NCBI RefSeq assembly: GCF_050589845.1
Contig: NZ_JBNGPA010000001.1
Coordinates: 434,001-498,000, forward strand
Source: Carboxylicivirga agarovorans
GTDB lineage: Bacteria > Bacteroidota > Bacteroidia > Bacteroidales > Marinilabiliaceae
Length of the DNA: 64,000 nt
Direction of reading: 5' to 3'
A program made the translations under genes and the position numbers. The notes below the pieces were generated by a model. It was given only the letters and a program-made list of their open reading frames with translations. It was not told the origin of the DNA and searched no databases. Of the stretch, positions 34,873-44,277 are shown piece by piece. The number at the start of each line of letters is the position of its first letter. Positions within the stretch are counted from its first letter, which is position 1.

Positions 34873-35685
34873 ATGCAGAAATTACTTTCAGCAGTGCTTT
34901 TCACGACATTGAGCCTGCACATTAATGCCCAGTGCGATGACATTAACACATCCTTTAAATCGGGTGAAGTTGTTAATTACCATGCATATTATAACTGGGG
35001 ATTTATATGGCTTAATGCGGGGCAGGTTTCGTTTACCGTTGAAGATTTTAAAGTTAATGATGTACCTGCCTATCATTTAAAGGCTCATGGTGCCACTTAT
35101 TCTTCATACGATATCTTGTTTAAGGTACGTGATACCTTTGAAACCATTGTAGACACACTTCACCTTGAGCCTTATGAATTTAAGCGTATCACCAATGAAG
35201 GTAGCTATCATGCAAGCTATCTATATCAGTTTGACAGGGATAAACGGCAAATTAATGCAAGCATAAAAAAGGAAAAGGAGGCTCGACGCGACACCATTCT
35301 GCAATGGAAAGACTGTTCCTTTGATCTGCTGACAATGGTGTACAAAGCACGTAATATCGATTATACACAATACCAGGTAAATGAAAAAATCCCTATCAGC
35401 ATGGTAGTTGATGGAGAAATACATGACATTTATATTCGTTACCTTGGAAAAGAAACTATTAAGAACCGGGACGGACGCAAGTTCAATTGTCTGAAATTTT
35501 CACCACTTTTAGTTGAAGGAACGATATTCAAAAGCGGGGAAGATATGACAGTTTGGGTAACCGATGATGCCAACCGCATTCCCATAATAGTTGAGGCAAA
35601 AATTCTTATCGGCTCAGTAAAAGCTGTTTTTGTAGATGCCTTCAATACACGTTACCCAATGTCTGCCGAGATTAAAAAGATGTAA
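34873..35685 (+). CDS. DUF3108 exported protein
   Basis: This 270-residue protein has a signal peptide (MQKLLSAVLFTTLSLHINAQ) and a beta-rich body that starts FKSGEVVNYHAYYNWGFIWLNAG, the typical DUF3108 opening. The family is predicted to form an envelope-associated beta structure and its function is unknown. It starts 45 bp after the thiamine-binding gene. Its last 14 bp overlap the 3' end of the convergent HAD gene. Confidence 0.88.
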   Translation: MQKLLSAVLFTTLSLHINAQCDDINTSFKSGEVVNYHAYYNWGFIWLNAGQVSFTVEDFKVNDVPAYHLKAHGATYSSYDILFKVRDTFETIVDTLHLEPYEFKRITNEGSYHASYLYQFDRDKRQINASIKKEKEARRDTILQWKDCSFDLLTMVYKARNIDYTQYQVNEKIPISMVVDGEIHDIYIRYLGKETIKNRDGRKFNCLKFSPLLVEGTIFKSGEDMTVWVTDDANRIPIIVEAKILIGSVKAVFVDAFNTRYPMSAEIKKM

Positions 35686-36484
35686 ATCGCTCTTTCCAAT
35701 CCATTAATGGCGCCTGATAAACATCTTTTAAAATTGTAAACCGCCTCTTCAGGTCATCAGGCGCATTACCAACAACAAAGGTTCTTTTGAATGTTGTTAG
35801 CATATCCAGGTCATTGTAGTCATTACCAATAGCTGAAACATTAATGGCATCTACACCTTCCAGTCGACAAACCTCCAATATCCCATTGGCTTTAGAAACT
35901 TCAGTATTAAAACATTCCATCCAGATGCTAACACCATCAATTGGTGAGGTAGCCCTCACCACTTTCACACCAGACAATTGCTTCTCAATTGCCTTATATG
36001 TATCTATATCAGGAATAAAAGCAAGTGTCTGCGTATAGTCCAGTTCCGGAACGGAACCATTGATCACCTCCGCATGCGGATGATTAAATTCAAGGTAGCG
36101 TTCAAAATCGGGATGCGGATCATTTCCTTCAGGATGGAAAAACAAATGATTCTCAGGTATTGGATGATGTAATGTATACTCAACATGAAACTGTTTAAAA
36201 ACCTCAACCACATCTTTGGTCTTTTTATAGCCAAGATGACACGTTTTTAATAATTTCTTTGTTTTCCAGCAATATATGCCGGCTCCGGATGAAAACACGA
36301 GGTAATCAATCGGAAAATCATCAGGTAAAACCCTAAAGGCTGACTGCAAGGTACGACCTGTTGCCACAACCCTTACAACACCATTCTCTCCCAACATTTT
36401 AAACACTGATAAATCCTTGGCATTAAAATCATGATCTCGTGCCAATATTGTTCCATCCAGGTCGCTTGCAACTAATTGTTTCAT
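35672..36484 (-). CDS. Cof-type HAD-IIB family phosphatase
   Basis: The 270-residue hydrolase has the nucleophile motif ASDLDGTILARD (Asp8 and Asp10) at its N-terminus, VVATGRTLQSAF (motif II Thr), and the C-terminal motif AIGNDYNDLDML that binds Mg. A cap domain lies between about residues 85 and 190. Cof-type enzymes dephosphorylate sugar phosphates, pyridoxal phosphate or flavin mononucleotide; this substrate is unknown. Its 3' end overlaps the DUF3108 gene. Confidence 0.92.
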   Translation of the reverse strand: MKQLVASDLDGTILARDHDFNAKDLSVFKMLGENGVVRVVATGRTLQSAFRVLPDDFPIDYLVFSSGAGIYCWKTKKLLKTCHLGYKKTKDVVEVFKQFHVEYTLHHPIPENHLFFHPEGNDPHPDFERYLEFNHPHAEVINGSVPELDYTQTLAFIPDIDTYKAIEKQLSGVKVVRATSPIDGVSIWMECFNTEVSKANGILEVCRLEGVDAINVSAIGNDYNDLDMLTTFKRTFVVGNAPDDLKRRFTILKDVYQAPLMDWKERFTSF

Positions 36485-36551
36485 CTTTCAAATTAATTTT
36501 CAATATTGGTCTGTTCCTCCTGCACTATAGCCTTATTATCCAGGATGTATA

Positions 36552-37469
36552 CTATTGTATTTGATCCAATTGATAAGGAGTGGCCTGATAAACGTAATAA
36601 TTAAGCCAGTTAGAATATAACAAGCTGGCGTGACTTCGCCACAAGACCATCGGCTCATTATCAGGATTATCGTCAGGAAAATAATTCTCTGGTATGGCAA
36701 TATCCAAACCCTTTGCCACATCACGGTCGTATTCCTCTTTTAGGGTCGATGCATCATATTCTGAGTGACCGGTCACAAATATTTGACGACGATCTTTCGA
36801 CATCACCATGTAAACACCGGCCATATCTGATTTCGACAGTAAGATCAAATCAGGATGAGATAGTACCTCACTCTCTTTTACCTCGGTATAACGTGAATGG
36901 GGGGCATGGTACAGATCATTAAATCCGCGCATCAATGGCTCTTCCCTTTTTTCAACAGTATGCTTGAATACGCCAAACATTTTACTGTCGAGTTGATATT
37001 TTTTGATACCAAAATGATGGAACAAACCAGCCTGAGCACCCCAGCAGATATGAAAGGTGCTGGTCACATTGTTTTTGCTCCAATCCATTATCTCCTGTAA
37101 TTCGGGCCAGTAATTCACCTCTTCAAAATCCAGCAGTTCAACAGGTGCACCGGTTATGATCATACCATCATACTTGTTGGCACGCACCTCGTCAAACACC
37201 TTATAAAAGGCAAACAAATGCTCTCTTGGAGTATTTTTTGAAACATGACTTGAAGTCATTAAAAAATCAACTTCAACCTGCAGCGGACTATTTGATAATG
37301 CTCTTAACAGGTGTGTTTCAGTAGCTATTTTTAAAGGCATCAGATTCAATATCAAAATTCTGAGGGGCCTTATATCTTGATGCAAAGCGCGCGTTTCGCC
37401 TATAACGAAAACATTTTCATTTTCCAGCACGTGGCGTGCCGGCAGCGCATCAGGAATTTTAATTGGCAT
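36552..37469 (-). CDS. metAA: Homoserine O-acetyltransferase, MetA type
   Basis: The 305-residue protein activates homoserine at the start of methionine synthesis. Visible active-site residues are Cys142 in HICWGAQAG, His235 and Glu237 in VTGHSEYD. Residue 111 is Glu, in GAPVELLDFEE. In MetA enzymes Glu111 marks acetyl-CoA use (Bacillus cereus) and Gly111 succinyl-CoA use (E. coli), so this one should make O-acetylhomoserine despite the usual label of succinyltransferase. A TetR gene lies 41 bp upstream on the same strand. No SAM riboswitch was recognised upstream. Confidence 0.93.
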   Translation of the reverse strand: MPIKIPDALPARHVLENENVFVIGETRALHQDIRPLRILILNLMPLKIATETHLLRALSNSPLQVEVDFLMTSSHVSKNTPREHLFAFYKVFDEVRANKYDGMIITGAPVELLDFEEVNYWPELQEIMDWSKNNVTSTFHICWGAQAGLFHHFGIKKYQLDSKMFGVFKHTVEKREEPLMRGFNDLYHAPHSRYTEVKESEVLSHPDLILLSKSDMAGVYMVMSKDRRQIFVTGHSEYDASTLKEEYDRDVAKGLDIAIPENYFPDDNPDNEPMVLWRSHASLLYSNWLNYYVYQATPYQLDQIQ

Positions 37470-37510
37470 ATGGTGGTATTAGTTGTGTGGTGGTTAATGT
37501 TTTGCCAGTA

Positions 37511-38122
37511 TTATCTTTTAACTATTCCAAAAAACAGAATATTTAAAATATTATCGATCTGCACTTTAAAATCTTCAAAGTTATCTAATGCCTGAAAAAG
37601 AGGACCTTCCAGACCTTTTAAGGCGATGGCAATTGCGACTGCAGCCATATTCACATTCTTCACCTGAAAACTATCGTCTTTCTGTCCTTCTTCCAGCATT
37701 TTAGTTAAAAGCTGTGCTTCTTCTGCTTCTCCTTTACCTCTTAGTTTATCAAAGAAATCGTATACACCTAGCGCGTCGTCTTTCAGTACCTTCATATAGT
37801 TCTCCAGCATATGAATGGTTTTCATGCGGGTGATAACGTATTCTTTAAATTTATCTTTTGGCTTTAACTCTGAGTCAACTACTTTATTCAATTCGGTAAA
37901 AAGTATGTCTTTTTCCATTTCAATTACGGCCTGAAAGATCTCCTCTTTATTTTTAAAATAATAATAAAGCGAGCTCTTTCCTTTACGCAACGCATGGGCA
38001 ATATCTTCCATGGTTGTTTTCTTGTAGCCAAATTTTGCAAACAGCTCTCTGGCCGCCTCAATAATTGCAATGCGCATTCCGTCACTTGTCGTTTCTGACG
38101 GATAAGCAACTCCTATAGTCAT
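37511..38122 (-). CDS. TetR/AcrR-family transcriptional regulator
   Basis: The 203-residue protein has a TetR DNA-binding helix-turn-helix at about residues 18-62 (IIEAARELFAKFGYKKTTMEDIAHALRKGKSSLYYYFKNKEEIF) and an alpha-helical ligand domain with no recognisable specificity. It lies 41 bp before metA on the same strand, so it may regulate itself and metA, but this is a guess from position. A -7-like TATTTTTG on the minus strand lies at 38151-38158. Confidence 0.92.
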   Translation of the reverse strand: MTIGVAYPSETTSDGMRIAIIEAARELFAKFGYKKTTMEDIAHALRKGKSSLYYYFKNKEEIFQAVIEMEKDILFTELNKVVDSELKPKDKFKEYVITRMKTIHMLENYMKVLKDDALGVYDFFDKLRGKGEAEEAQLLTKMLEEGQKDDSFQVKNVNMAAVAIAIALKGLEGPLFQALDNFEDFKVQIDNILNILFFGIVKR

Positions 38123-38264
38123 CCCGGTATTTTTAGTAAGTATTTAAGCACAAAAATAAAAATACTTTTCTCGAATCAAAAGCACAGACCAAACGATTCT
38201 AAAATTAAAACTCTTATACCTCTGATTTGCTGCTCATTAAAAATCACTGAACCATTTGGTCGAA

Positions 38265-40424
38265 TTACCTCTTCTCCTCAACCAATGCAAAATCCAATTG
38301 CTTTTTCTCCAGGTTAGCACTTGCAATCGATATCTTTAGCTGATCACCCAACTGATATGTTCTATTGAATTTACGGCCAACCAAACAATAATTATCTTCA
38401 TCAAATGTATAGAAGTCATCATCCAGGTCTCGTATTGGAATCATTCCCTCACATTTATTTTCAATGATCTCAACATACAAGCCCCATTCTGTAACACCGG
38501 AAATAACTCCATCAAACTCTTCTCCCAGGTGATCTTTCATAAACTCAACCTGCTTGTACTTGATGGATGAACGTTCGGCATCTGCAGCACGTTGCTCCAT
38601 ATCCGAACTGTGCTCGCACATCTCTTCGTATGTTTCTTCATTAACCGAGCGTCCGCCATCGAGGTAGCGTTGCAGCAGGCGATGTACCATCATGTCCGGG
38701 TATCGGCGGATTGGCGAAGTAAAATGCGAATAGTGCTTAAACGCCAAACCATAGTGACCAATATTGTGTGTTGAATAAACAGCTTTAGCCATGGTACGGA
38801 TGGCGAGTGTTTCAATCATATTTTGCTCACCTTTACCCTGCACTTGCGTTAACAAACGGTTCAATGAAGCACTAACTGACTCGGCACCTTTAGGCATGGC
38901 TTCATATCCAAACTTACGAACAAAGGATGCGAAGTTTTCAAACTTATCAGGGTTGGGCACATCATGGATTCGGTATACAAATGTTTTGGCCTTTCCTCGT
39001 CGTCCCTTATCCATCTCTTTATTACCTATGAGCTGAGCTACTTTTTTATTGGCCAGCAACATAAACTCTTCAATCAGCTTATTGGCATCTTTCGATTCCT
39101 TAAAATAGACACTTAATGGTTTGCCTTTATCATCGATCTTAAACCTCACTTCAATACGTTCAAAACCGACTGACCCTTGTGCAAATCGTTTATCCCGCAA
39201 TTGTTTAGCAAGTTTATCCAATGATAAGATCTCATCCTTTAAGTCACCCTCTCCTGTTTCTATAATTTCCTGTGCCTCCTCGTAAGTGAAACGGCGGTCA
39301 GAATAAATCACTGTTCGTCCGAACCAGCTATTGTGAATATTGGCATCATCATCCATTTCAAAAACAGCGGAGAAACACAATTTCTCTTCATGCGGTCGCA
39401 GCGAACAAATAAAATTACTTAGGCGCTCCGGTAGCATCGGCACGACGCGGTCGACCAGGTAAACTGAAGTAGCACGTTCATACGCCTCTTTCTCCAGTAG
39501 AGTTTTTGGTTGCACATAATGGGTTACATCGGCAATATGCACACCCACTTCCCAACGTCCGTTTTCAAGCTTTTGAACAGAAAGGGCGTCATCAAAATCT
39601 TTGGCATCTACAGGATCAATGGTGAAGGTGGTAACATTCCTAAAATCCCGACGCTTCTTGATCTCTTCTTCAGTGATCTCAGCATTTATTGTTTCAGCTT
39701 CATCTATCACTTCCTGTGGGTATCGATAAGGTAAATTGAATTCAGCCAAAATAGCATGCATCTCTGCATGATGATCGCCTGCATCACCTAAAACATCAAC
39801 GATCTCACCTATAGGATTCTTGGCTCTTTCAGGCCATTCTACTATACGGGCAATCGCCTTTTGTCCGTCTTTAGCATCTTTTAAACTCTTCCCGGGAATA
39901 AAGATATCATGCGACATTACACGGTCATCTACAACTAAAAAGGCCAGTCCACGTGATATTTGCATGACTCCTACAAAAGAGTCACGTTTGCGTTTTAAAA
40001 TTTCGATAATTTCACCTTCAGGCTGCCTGTTACGACGGCGGGCATGCATAAATACTTTTACATGATCGCCGTTAAGCGCCTGGTTCATATTATTGCGTGG
40101 AATAAAAATATCGCCACCTTCATTTTCCTCATCAGGAACAACGTATGCCGAGCCTGAAGCTGTCATATCAACAACTCCGGTTATTGTAGACCCTCGACTT
40201 AAGAGTTTATATTTACCTGCTGCTACTTCGGTCAGGTAACCCGATTCAAACAAATCACTTAATATAATCTGTACCTTCTGACGCCCTGTTTTTTTCCTCA
40301 CTTCCAACAACGACGCCACTTGTTTATAATTAAATGTTCGTTTGGGGTTATTAAAAAACAGTCCTTGTATTAATTGTCTCAGCTCATCTGTTCGGGATGG
40401 CTTTTTCTTTTTCTTCTTTACCAT
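38265..40424 (-). CDS. rnr: Ribonuclease R
   Basis: RNase R is a processive 3'-to-5' exoribonuclease that degrades structured RNA. The 719-residue protein has an N-terminal winged-helix region (about 5-75), cold-shock domains (about 80-230), the RNB catalytic domain (about 255-590; metal-binding TIDPVDAKDFDDALSV and the HYGLAFKHYSHFTSPIRRYPD signature) and a C-terminal S1 domain (about 635-715). Length is normal. The N-terminus has a short lysine-rich run. A -7 box (minus, 40503-40510) gives an 80-nt leader. Confidence 0.96.
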   Translation of the reverse strand: MVKKKKKKPSRTDELRQLIQGLFFNNPKRTFNYKQVASLLEVRKKTGRQKVQIILSDLFESGYLTEVAAGKYKLLSRGSTITGVVDMTASGSAYVVPDEENEGGDIFIPRNNMNQALNGDHVKVFMHARRRNRQPEGEIIEILKRKRDSFVGVMQISRGLAFLVVDDRVMSHDIFIPGKSLKDAKDGQKAIARIVEWPERAKNPIGEIVDVLGDAGDHHAEMHAILAEFNLPYRYPQEVIDEAETINAEITEEEIKKRRDFRNVTTFTIDPVDAKDFDDALSVQKLENGRWEVGVHIADVTHYVQPKTLLEKEAYERATSVYLVDRVVPMLPERLSNFICSLRPHEEKLCFSAVFEMDDDANIHNSWFGRTVIYSDRRFTYEEAQEIIETGEGDLKDEILSLDKLAKQLRDKRFAQGSVGFERIEVRFKIDDKGKPLSVYFKESKDANKLIEEFMLLANKKVAQLIGNKEMDKGRRGKAKTFVYRIHDVPNPDKFENFASFVRKFGYEAMPKGAESVSASLNRLLTQVQGKGEQNMIETLAIRTMAKAVYSTHNIGHYGLAFKHYSHFTSPIRRYPDMMVHRLLQRYLDGGRSVNEETYEEMCEHSSDMEQRAADAERSSIKYKQVEFMKDHLGEEFDGVISGVTEWGLYVEIIENKCEGMIPIRDLDDDFYTFDEDNYCLVGRKFNRTYQLGDQLKISIASANLEKKQLDFALVEEKR

Positions 40425-40502
40425 TTTAATTTCATTTGTGGTTTAAGGTTATGTCAATCTCCATGCATAAGCATTGATTTTATTGGTTTCGGGAGCACTA
40501 CC

Positions 40503-40510
40503 CAAAGGTA
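40503..40510 (-). promoter_or_regulatory. Possible -7 box for rnr
   Basis: The minus strand reads TACCTTTG, 78 bp upstream of the rnr start. Confidence 0.38.
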
Positions 40511-40627
40511 TAAAATAAATCCAATCGTAATTCCCTCCAATTTATGCTAACCTTTTCTTCATATTATCAGTATAAAAAGTTCCAGCAAGTCATTTTGTTT
40601 GGCTTCTTAACACCCAATATTGAAAAA

Positions 40628-41443
40628 ATGCGAAATTACTTAATCATTATACTACTGACAGTTAGCTTCAATTGTATAGCCCAATCATATGAGTTATACA
40701 AAGGAGATACAATCAACTACACCGATATTAACAATCTGAAACAAGGATTATGGATTAAATTCAACAATTCGGGTGATGAGATACTGGAGCAGGGTATTTA
40801 CACAAGCAACAAAAAAAAGGGTAGCTGGATCAGCTACTATCCCGACGGGAAAATAAAGCATAAAATAACCTACAAGAACGGTAAAGCAATAGGGCCAGCA
40901 GTATTTTATTACGAAAGTGGCTTAATATCGGAACAGGGCATCTGGCACATTGATCACTGGAAAGGAAATTATAAGTTCTACAATAAGAACGGAAGCCTTG
41001 CCTATGATTGGAATTATGATGAAAAAGGGAAACGAACAGGCACACAAAAATATTACCATGATAATGGAACCTTAAAGTATACAGGTGAGTGGAACGAGGG
41101 TAAAGCGACCGGTACTTTAAAGATATTTGATGATGATGGAAAGCTGGTTACAGAGCGTGTATACAACGATGGTGAGTTCCAGGAAAACAAAGCCATTACT
41201 GAAGTTATTACAACCAAAGAAGTGGCACCACGACAAGAAATGGCAGAAGCCAGAACAGCAAGTACGTTTAAAGGCACAGGTAATCACACCATATACAATC
41301 TGCACGGATTAGTTGAAAAACAAGGCTTTTTTGTCAACGGTAAAATTTTCACAGGCAAACATTGCTTTTATGACAGCCAGAATGAACTATCTAAAGTCAT
41401 TCACTATCAAAACGGCAACATCATTAAAACTGAAGTATTTTAA
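40628..41443 (+). CDS. YwqK-family (MORN-like repeat) exported protein
   Basis: The 271-residue protein has a signal peptide (MRNYLIIILLTVSFNCIAQ) and several repeats of about 23 residues of the form G-x-W-x-x-Y-x-x-x-G-x-x (GSWISYYPDGKIKH, GNYKFYNKNGSLAY, GTQKYYHDNGTLKYTGEW, GTLKIFDDDGKLV). These MORN_2-type repeats form beta-hairpin arrays. The usual label, toxin-antitoxin YwqK antitoxin, is not supported by an adjacent toxin. I start at 40628 because it opens directly on the signal peptide. Confidence 0.85.
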   Translation: MRNYLIIILLTVSFNCIAQSYELYKGDTINYTDINNLKQGLWIKFNNSGDEILEQGIYTSNKKKGSWISYYPDGKIKHKITYKNGKAIGPAVFYYESGLISEQGIWHIDHWKGNYKFYNKNGSLAYDWNYDEKGKRTGTQKYYHDNGTLKYTGEWNEGKATGTLKIFDDDGKLVTERVYNDGEFQENKAITEVITTKEVAPRQEMAEARTASTFKGTGNHTIYNLHGLVEKQGFFVNGKIFTGKHCFYDSQNELSKVIHYQNGNIIKTEVF

Positions 41444-41556
41444 ACCATCAATTCACAAGCGTAAGATTTAGCGGTTCATTGATACAATTTCCAGATTTTA
41501 AAAGTATTAAACGTGCAATCTTAACTCAGCAGGACGGGGCTATGCCTTATTTCTAT

Positions 41557-41653
41557 AAAACCTTGTTTTATTGTACTTTCACTGTTCATGACAACATTCT
41601 AATACATAATCCGGGTTAAACTACTGAAATAGTGTTCGTGGGAACAAGGTTTT
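41557..41653 (+). repeat. Long-loop inverted repeat upstream of cysS
   Basis: aaaaccttgtt (41557-41567) pairs perfectly with aacaaggtttt (41643-41653), followed by TTTTG. The 75-nt loop contains shorter pairings (cact...agtg). It could be a terminator of the YwqK-like gene, a leader element of cysS or a small structured RNA; the sequence alone does not decide. Confidence 0.45.
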
Positions 41654-41702
41654 TTGTAATTTAGCGGCTTGTTAAAAACACCACAATTAGGTTTGAGCAA
41701 GC

Positions 41703-43178
41703 ATGGAAAATAAATTATTTCTATACAACACCCTATCTCGGAAGAAAGAAGAGTTTCAACCAATCAACCCCAAGCACGTTGGTTTATATGTATGTGGACC
41801 AACTGTTTACGGAGATCCTCATTTAGGCCATACGCGTCCGGCCATTACATTTGATATACTTTTCAGATACCTTAAGCACAGCGGCTTTAAAGTGCGTTAT
41901 GTGCGTAATATTACCGATGTTGGTCACCTTGAAAACGATGGTGATGTTGGTGAAGATAAAATTGCTAAAAAAGCACGCCTGGAGGAACTGGAACCAATGG
42001 AAGTGGTACAATATTACACCGATCGCTACCATTCATACATGGATGAACTGAATGTACAAAAGCCAAGTATTGAACCACGTGCATCAGGACACATCATTGA
42101 ACAGTTGGAAATTGTTGAAGATATACTTAAAAAAGGCCTGGCTTATGAAAGTAACGGCTCGGTTTACTTCGACGTTGAAAAATATAATAAAGACCATAAC
42201 TACGGTGCACTTTCAGGTCGTAACATCGAAGACCTGTTAAGTACAACACGTGAACTGGACGGTCAGACTGAAAAGCGAAACAGCTTTGATTTCGCATTAT
42301 GGAAAAAAGCTGCCCCTGAGCACATTATGCGTTGGCCATCTCGATTCAGTGACGGTTTTCCTGGCTGGCACCTTGAATGTTCGGCTATGAGCGCCAAGTA
42401 CCTGGGTACTGAGTTTGACATTCATGGAGGAGGCATGGACCTGTTATTCCCGCACCACGAATGTGAAATAGCGCAGAGTACAGTTTGTAACGGACACACA
42501 CCCGCACGTTACTGGATGCACAATAACATGATTACCATTGACGGACAAAAGATGGGCAAATCGTTGGGCAACTTTATCACATTAGAACAAATGTTCTCAG
42601 GTGATCATGAAAAGCTGGAGCAGGCCTACAGCCCTATGACTGTGCGTTTCTTTATCATGCAGGCACACTATCGCAGTACTCTTGACTTTTCAAACGAAGC
42701 CCTCCAGGCTTCGCAAAAAGGAATGGAACGATTGCTTGATGCCTGCAGTAACATGGATAAATTATCTGCCGGTCAATCTTCAAGCTTTAGTGTTAAGGAA
42801 TTAAGCGACAAATGCTATACTGCATTGAACGATGACTTAAACACACCGATATTAATTGCTCACCTTTTCGATGGCGTTAAAAACATTAACAGTATGCTTG
42901 CTGGTAAAGCAAGTCTTAATGAAGCTGACCTCGAAACATTAAAGCAGTTAATGAACAATATGGTGGTTGATATCCTTGGATTATCAGTTGATGCTGATAG
43001 TAATTCAGGAGGCAATGATGAATTATTATCAGAAACCATTAACTTGTTATTGAATTTAAGAGTAGATGCCAAAGCCAACAAAGACTGGGCTACCGCCGAC
43101 AAGATCAGAAATGAGCTTCAGGCACTGGGCGTTACAATTAAAGACACAAAAGACGGCTTCGAATGGAGCGTAAAATAA
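41703..43178 (+). CDS. cysS: Cysteinyl-tRNA synthetase
   Basis: This class I synthetase of 491 residues charges tRNA-Cys. It has the zinc and HIGH region VCGPTVYGDPHLGHTRP, zinc ligands at GWHLECSAMS and FPHHECEIAQS, and the second signature as KMGKSLGNF, a variant of KMSKS. Length is normal. It precedes the glutaminyl-cyclase-like gene by 4 bp, so they are co-transcribed. The only tRNA gene in the window, 17 kb away, happens to be tRNA-Cys. Confidence 0.97.
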   Translation: MENKLFLYNTLSRKKEEFQPINPKHVGLYVCGPTVYGDPHLGHTRPAITFDILFRYLKHSGFKVRYVRNITDVGHLENDGDVGEDKIAKKARLEELEPMEVVQYYTDRYHSYMDELNVQKPSIEPRASGHIIEQLEIVEDILKKGLAYESNGSVYFDVEKYNKDHNYGALSGRNIEDLLSTTRELDGQTEKRNSFDFALWKKAAPEHIMRWPSRFSDGFPGWHLECSAMSAKYLGTEFDIHGGGMDLLFPHHECEIAQSTVCNGHTPARYWMHNNMITIDGQKMGKSLGNFITLEQMFSGDHEKLEQAYSPMTVRFFIMQAHYRSTLDFSNEALQASQKGMERLLDACSNMDKLSAGQSSSFSVKELSDKCYTALNDDLNTPILIAHLFDGVKNINSMLAGKASLNEADLETLKQLMNNMVVDILGLSVDADSNSGGNDELLSETINLLLNLRVDAKANKDWATADKIRNELQALGVTIKDTKDGFEWSVK

Positions 43179-43182
43179 TACA

Positions 43183-44193
43183 ATGAAGATATTATCTAAA
43201 CATACAACAGCAGGTTTGGCAATAGTTGCCAGCCTGCTTTTTTTTGGCTGTAACGAAAAGAAATCAACCGGCAGCAGTTCTAAGAAAAGCTCCAATGTTA
43301 AAACATTAGCAACCCCTGTATTTAATGCCGACTCGGCTTACCAGTATGTTGCCAGGCAGGTTGATTTTGGCCCAAGGGTACCCAATACAAAAGAGCATGC
43401 GGCCTGTGCTGAGTACCTGGCAGGGGAGCTTAAACGCTTTGGTGCCGACGTTATTGTACAGGAGGCCGATGTGGTAGCATATGACAACACCATATTAAAA
43501 GCCAAAAACATCATCGGACAATTCAATCCTGAAAAGAAAAATCGATTACTATTATTTGCTCACTGGGATACTCGCCCTTTTGCCGATTATGATCCTGATG
43601 AATCAAAACGGAACACTCCTATTGACGGGGCCAATGATGGCGCAAGTGGTGTAGGTGTTTTATTAGAGATAGCAAGACAAATTGGAAAACAGGGTCATCA
43701 ACTGGGCATTGATATTATATTTTTTGATGCTGAAGATTATGGTCAGCCAGCCCACCTGAACCTGCCAAACAAAGAGGACACCTGGTGCCTGGGCTCACAA
43801 TACTGGGGCAAAAATCCTCATAAACAAGGATATACAGCACGCTATGGCATCTTGCTTGATATGGTGGGTGCCAAAAATGCTCTTTTTTACAGAGAATTAT
43901 ATTCCAAAAGTTTTGCTCCAGAGCTTCTGAACAAAGTATGGAACACCGCTTATGACCTGGGCTTCGGTCAATATTTTGCTTTTGAAGATGGCGGAATGAT
44001 AACAGATGACCATGTATATGTTTACCAGTTAACCGGTATTCCTTGTATTGATATTATCCAGCACGATCCTTCTTCATCGACAAGTTTTGGCAGCTATTGG
44101 CACACCCACGATGACACAATGGATAATATTGACAAACGCACCTTAAAGGCGGTAGGGCAAACGGTACTGGAAGTCATTTACTCTGAAAATTAA
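43183..44193 (+). CDS. M28-fold lipoprotein, probable glutaminyl-peptide cyclotransferase
   Basis: The 336-residue protein has a lipoprotein signal with its Cys at residue 23 (LLFFGC), then an M28/QC domain. Zinc and active-site elements are FAHWDTRPFADYDPDE (the His is replaced in other M28 groups by HxD), GANDGASGVG, FFDAEDYG and YWHTHDDTMDNID. The arrangement matches the type II glutaminyl cyclases described in oral Bacteroidetes, which convert N-terminal Gln of exported proteins to pyroglutamate. The alternative is an M28 aminopeptidase. It is 4 bp after cysS and ends at its own terminator. Confidence 0.85.
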   Translation: MKILSKHTTAGLAIVASLLFFGCNEKKSTGSSSKKSSNVKTLATPVFNADSAYQYVARQVDFGPRVPNTKEHAACAEYLAGELKRFGADVIVQEADVVAYDNTILKAKNIIGQFNPEKKNRLLLFAHWDTRPFADYDPDESKRNTPIDGANDGASGVGVLLEIARQIGKQGHQLGIDIIFFDAEDYGQPAHLNLPNKEDTWCLGSQYWGKNPHKQGYTARYGILLDMVGAKNALFYRELYSKSFAPELLNKVWNTAYDLGFGQYFAFEDGGMITDDHVYVYQLTGIPCIDIIQHDPSSSTSFGSYWHTHDDTMDNIDKRTLKAVGQTVLEVIYSEN

Positions 44194-44215
44194 CCCCGGG
44201 TTAAATATAAACAGT

Positions 44216-44256
44216 GAGAAGAACACTTCAATTGAGGTGTGACTTCTCTTCTTTTA
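44216..44256 (+). terminator. Terminator after the glutaminyl-cyclase-like gene
   Basis: gagaag...cttctc arms (44216-44221, 44243-44248) with an inner acac/gtgt pairing are followed by TTCTTTT. The GTG at 44239 falls within the hairpin, which argues against it as the rnhB start. Confidence 0.65.
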
Positions 44257-44277
44257 GATGGAATAATAAAACTAAAG

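Noticed and set aside
36480..37520. SAM or other riboswitch near metA
   Set aside because: The TetR-metA gap is only 41 bp and shows no riboswitch-like structure.
40628..41443. Antitoxin of a toxin-antitoxin pair
   Set aside because: The YwqK label is generic; no toxin gene is adjacent, and the protein is an exported MORN-like repeat protein.
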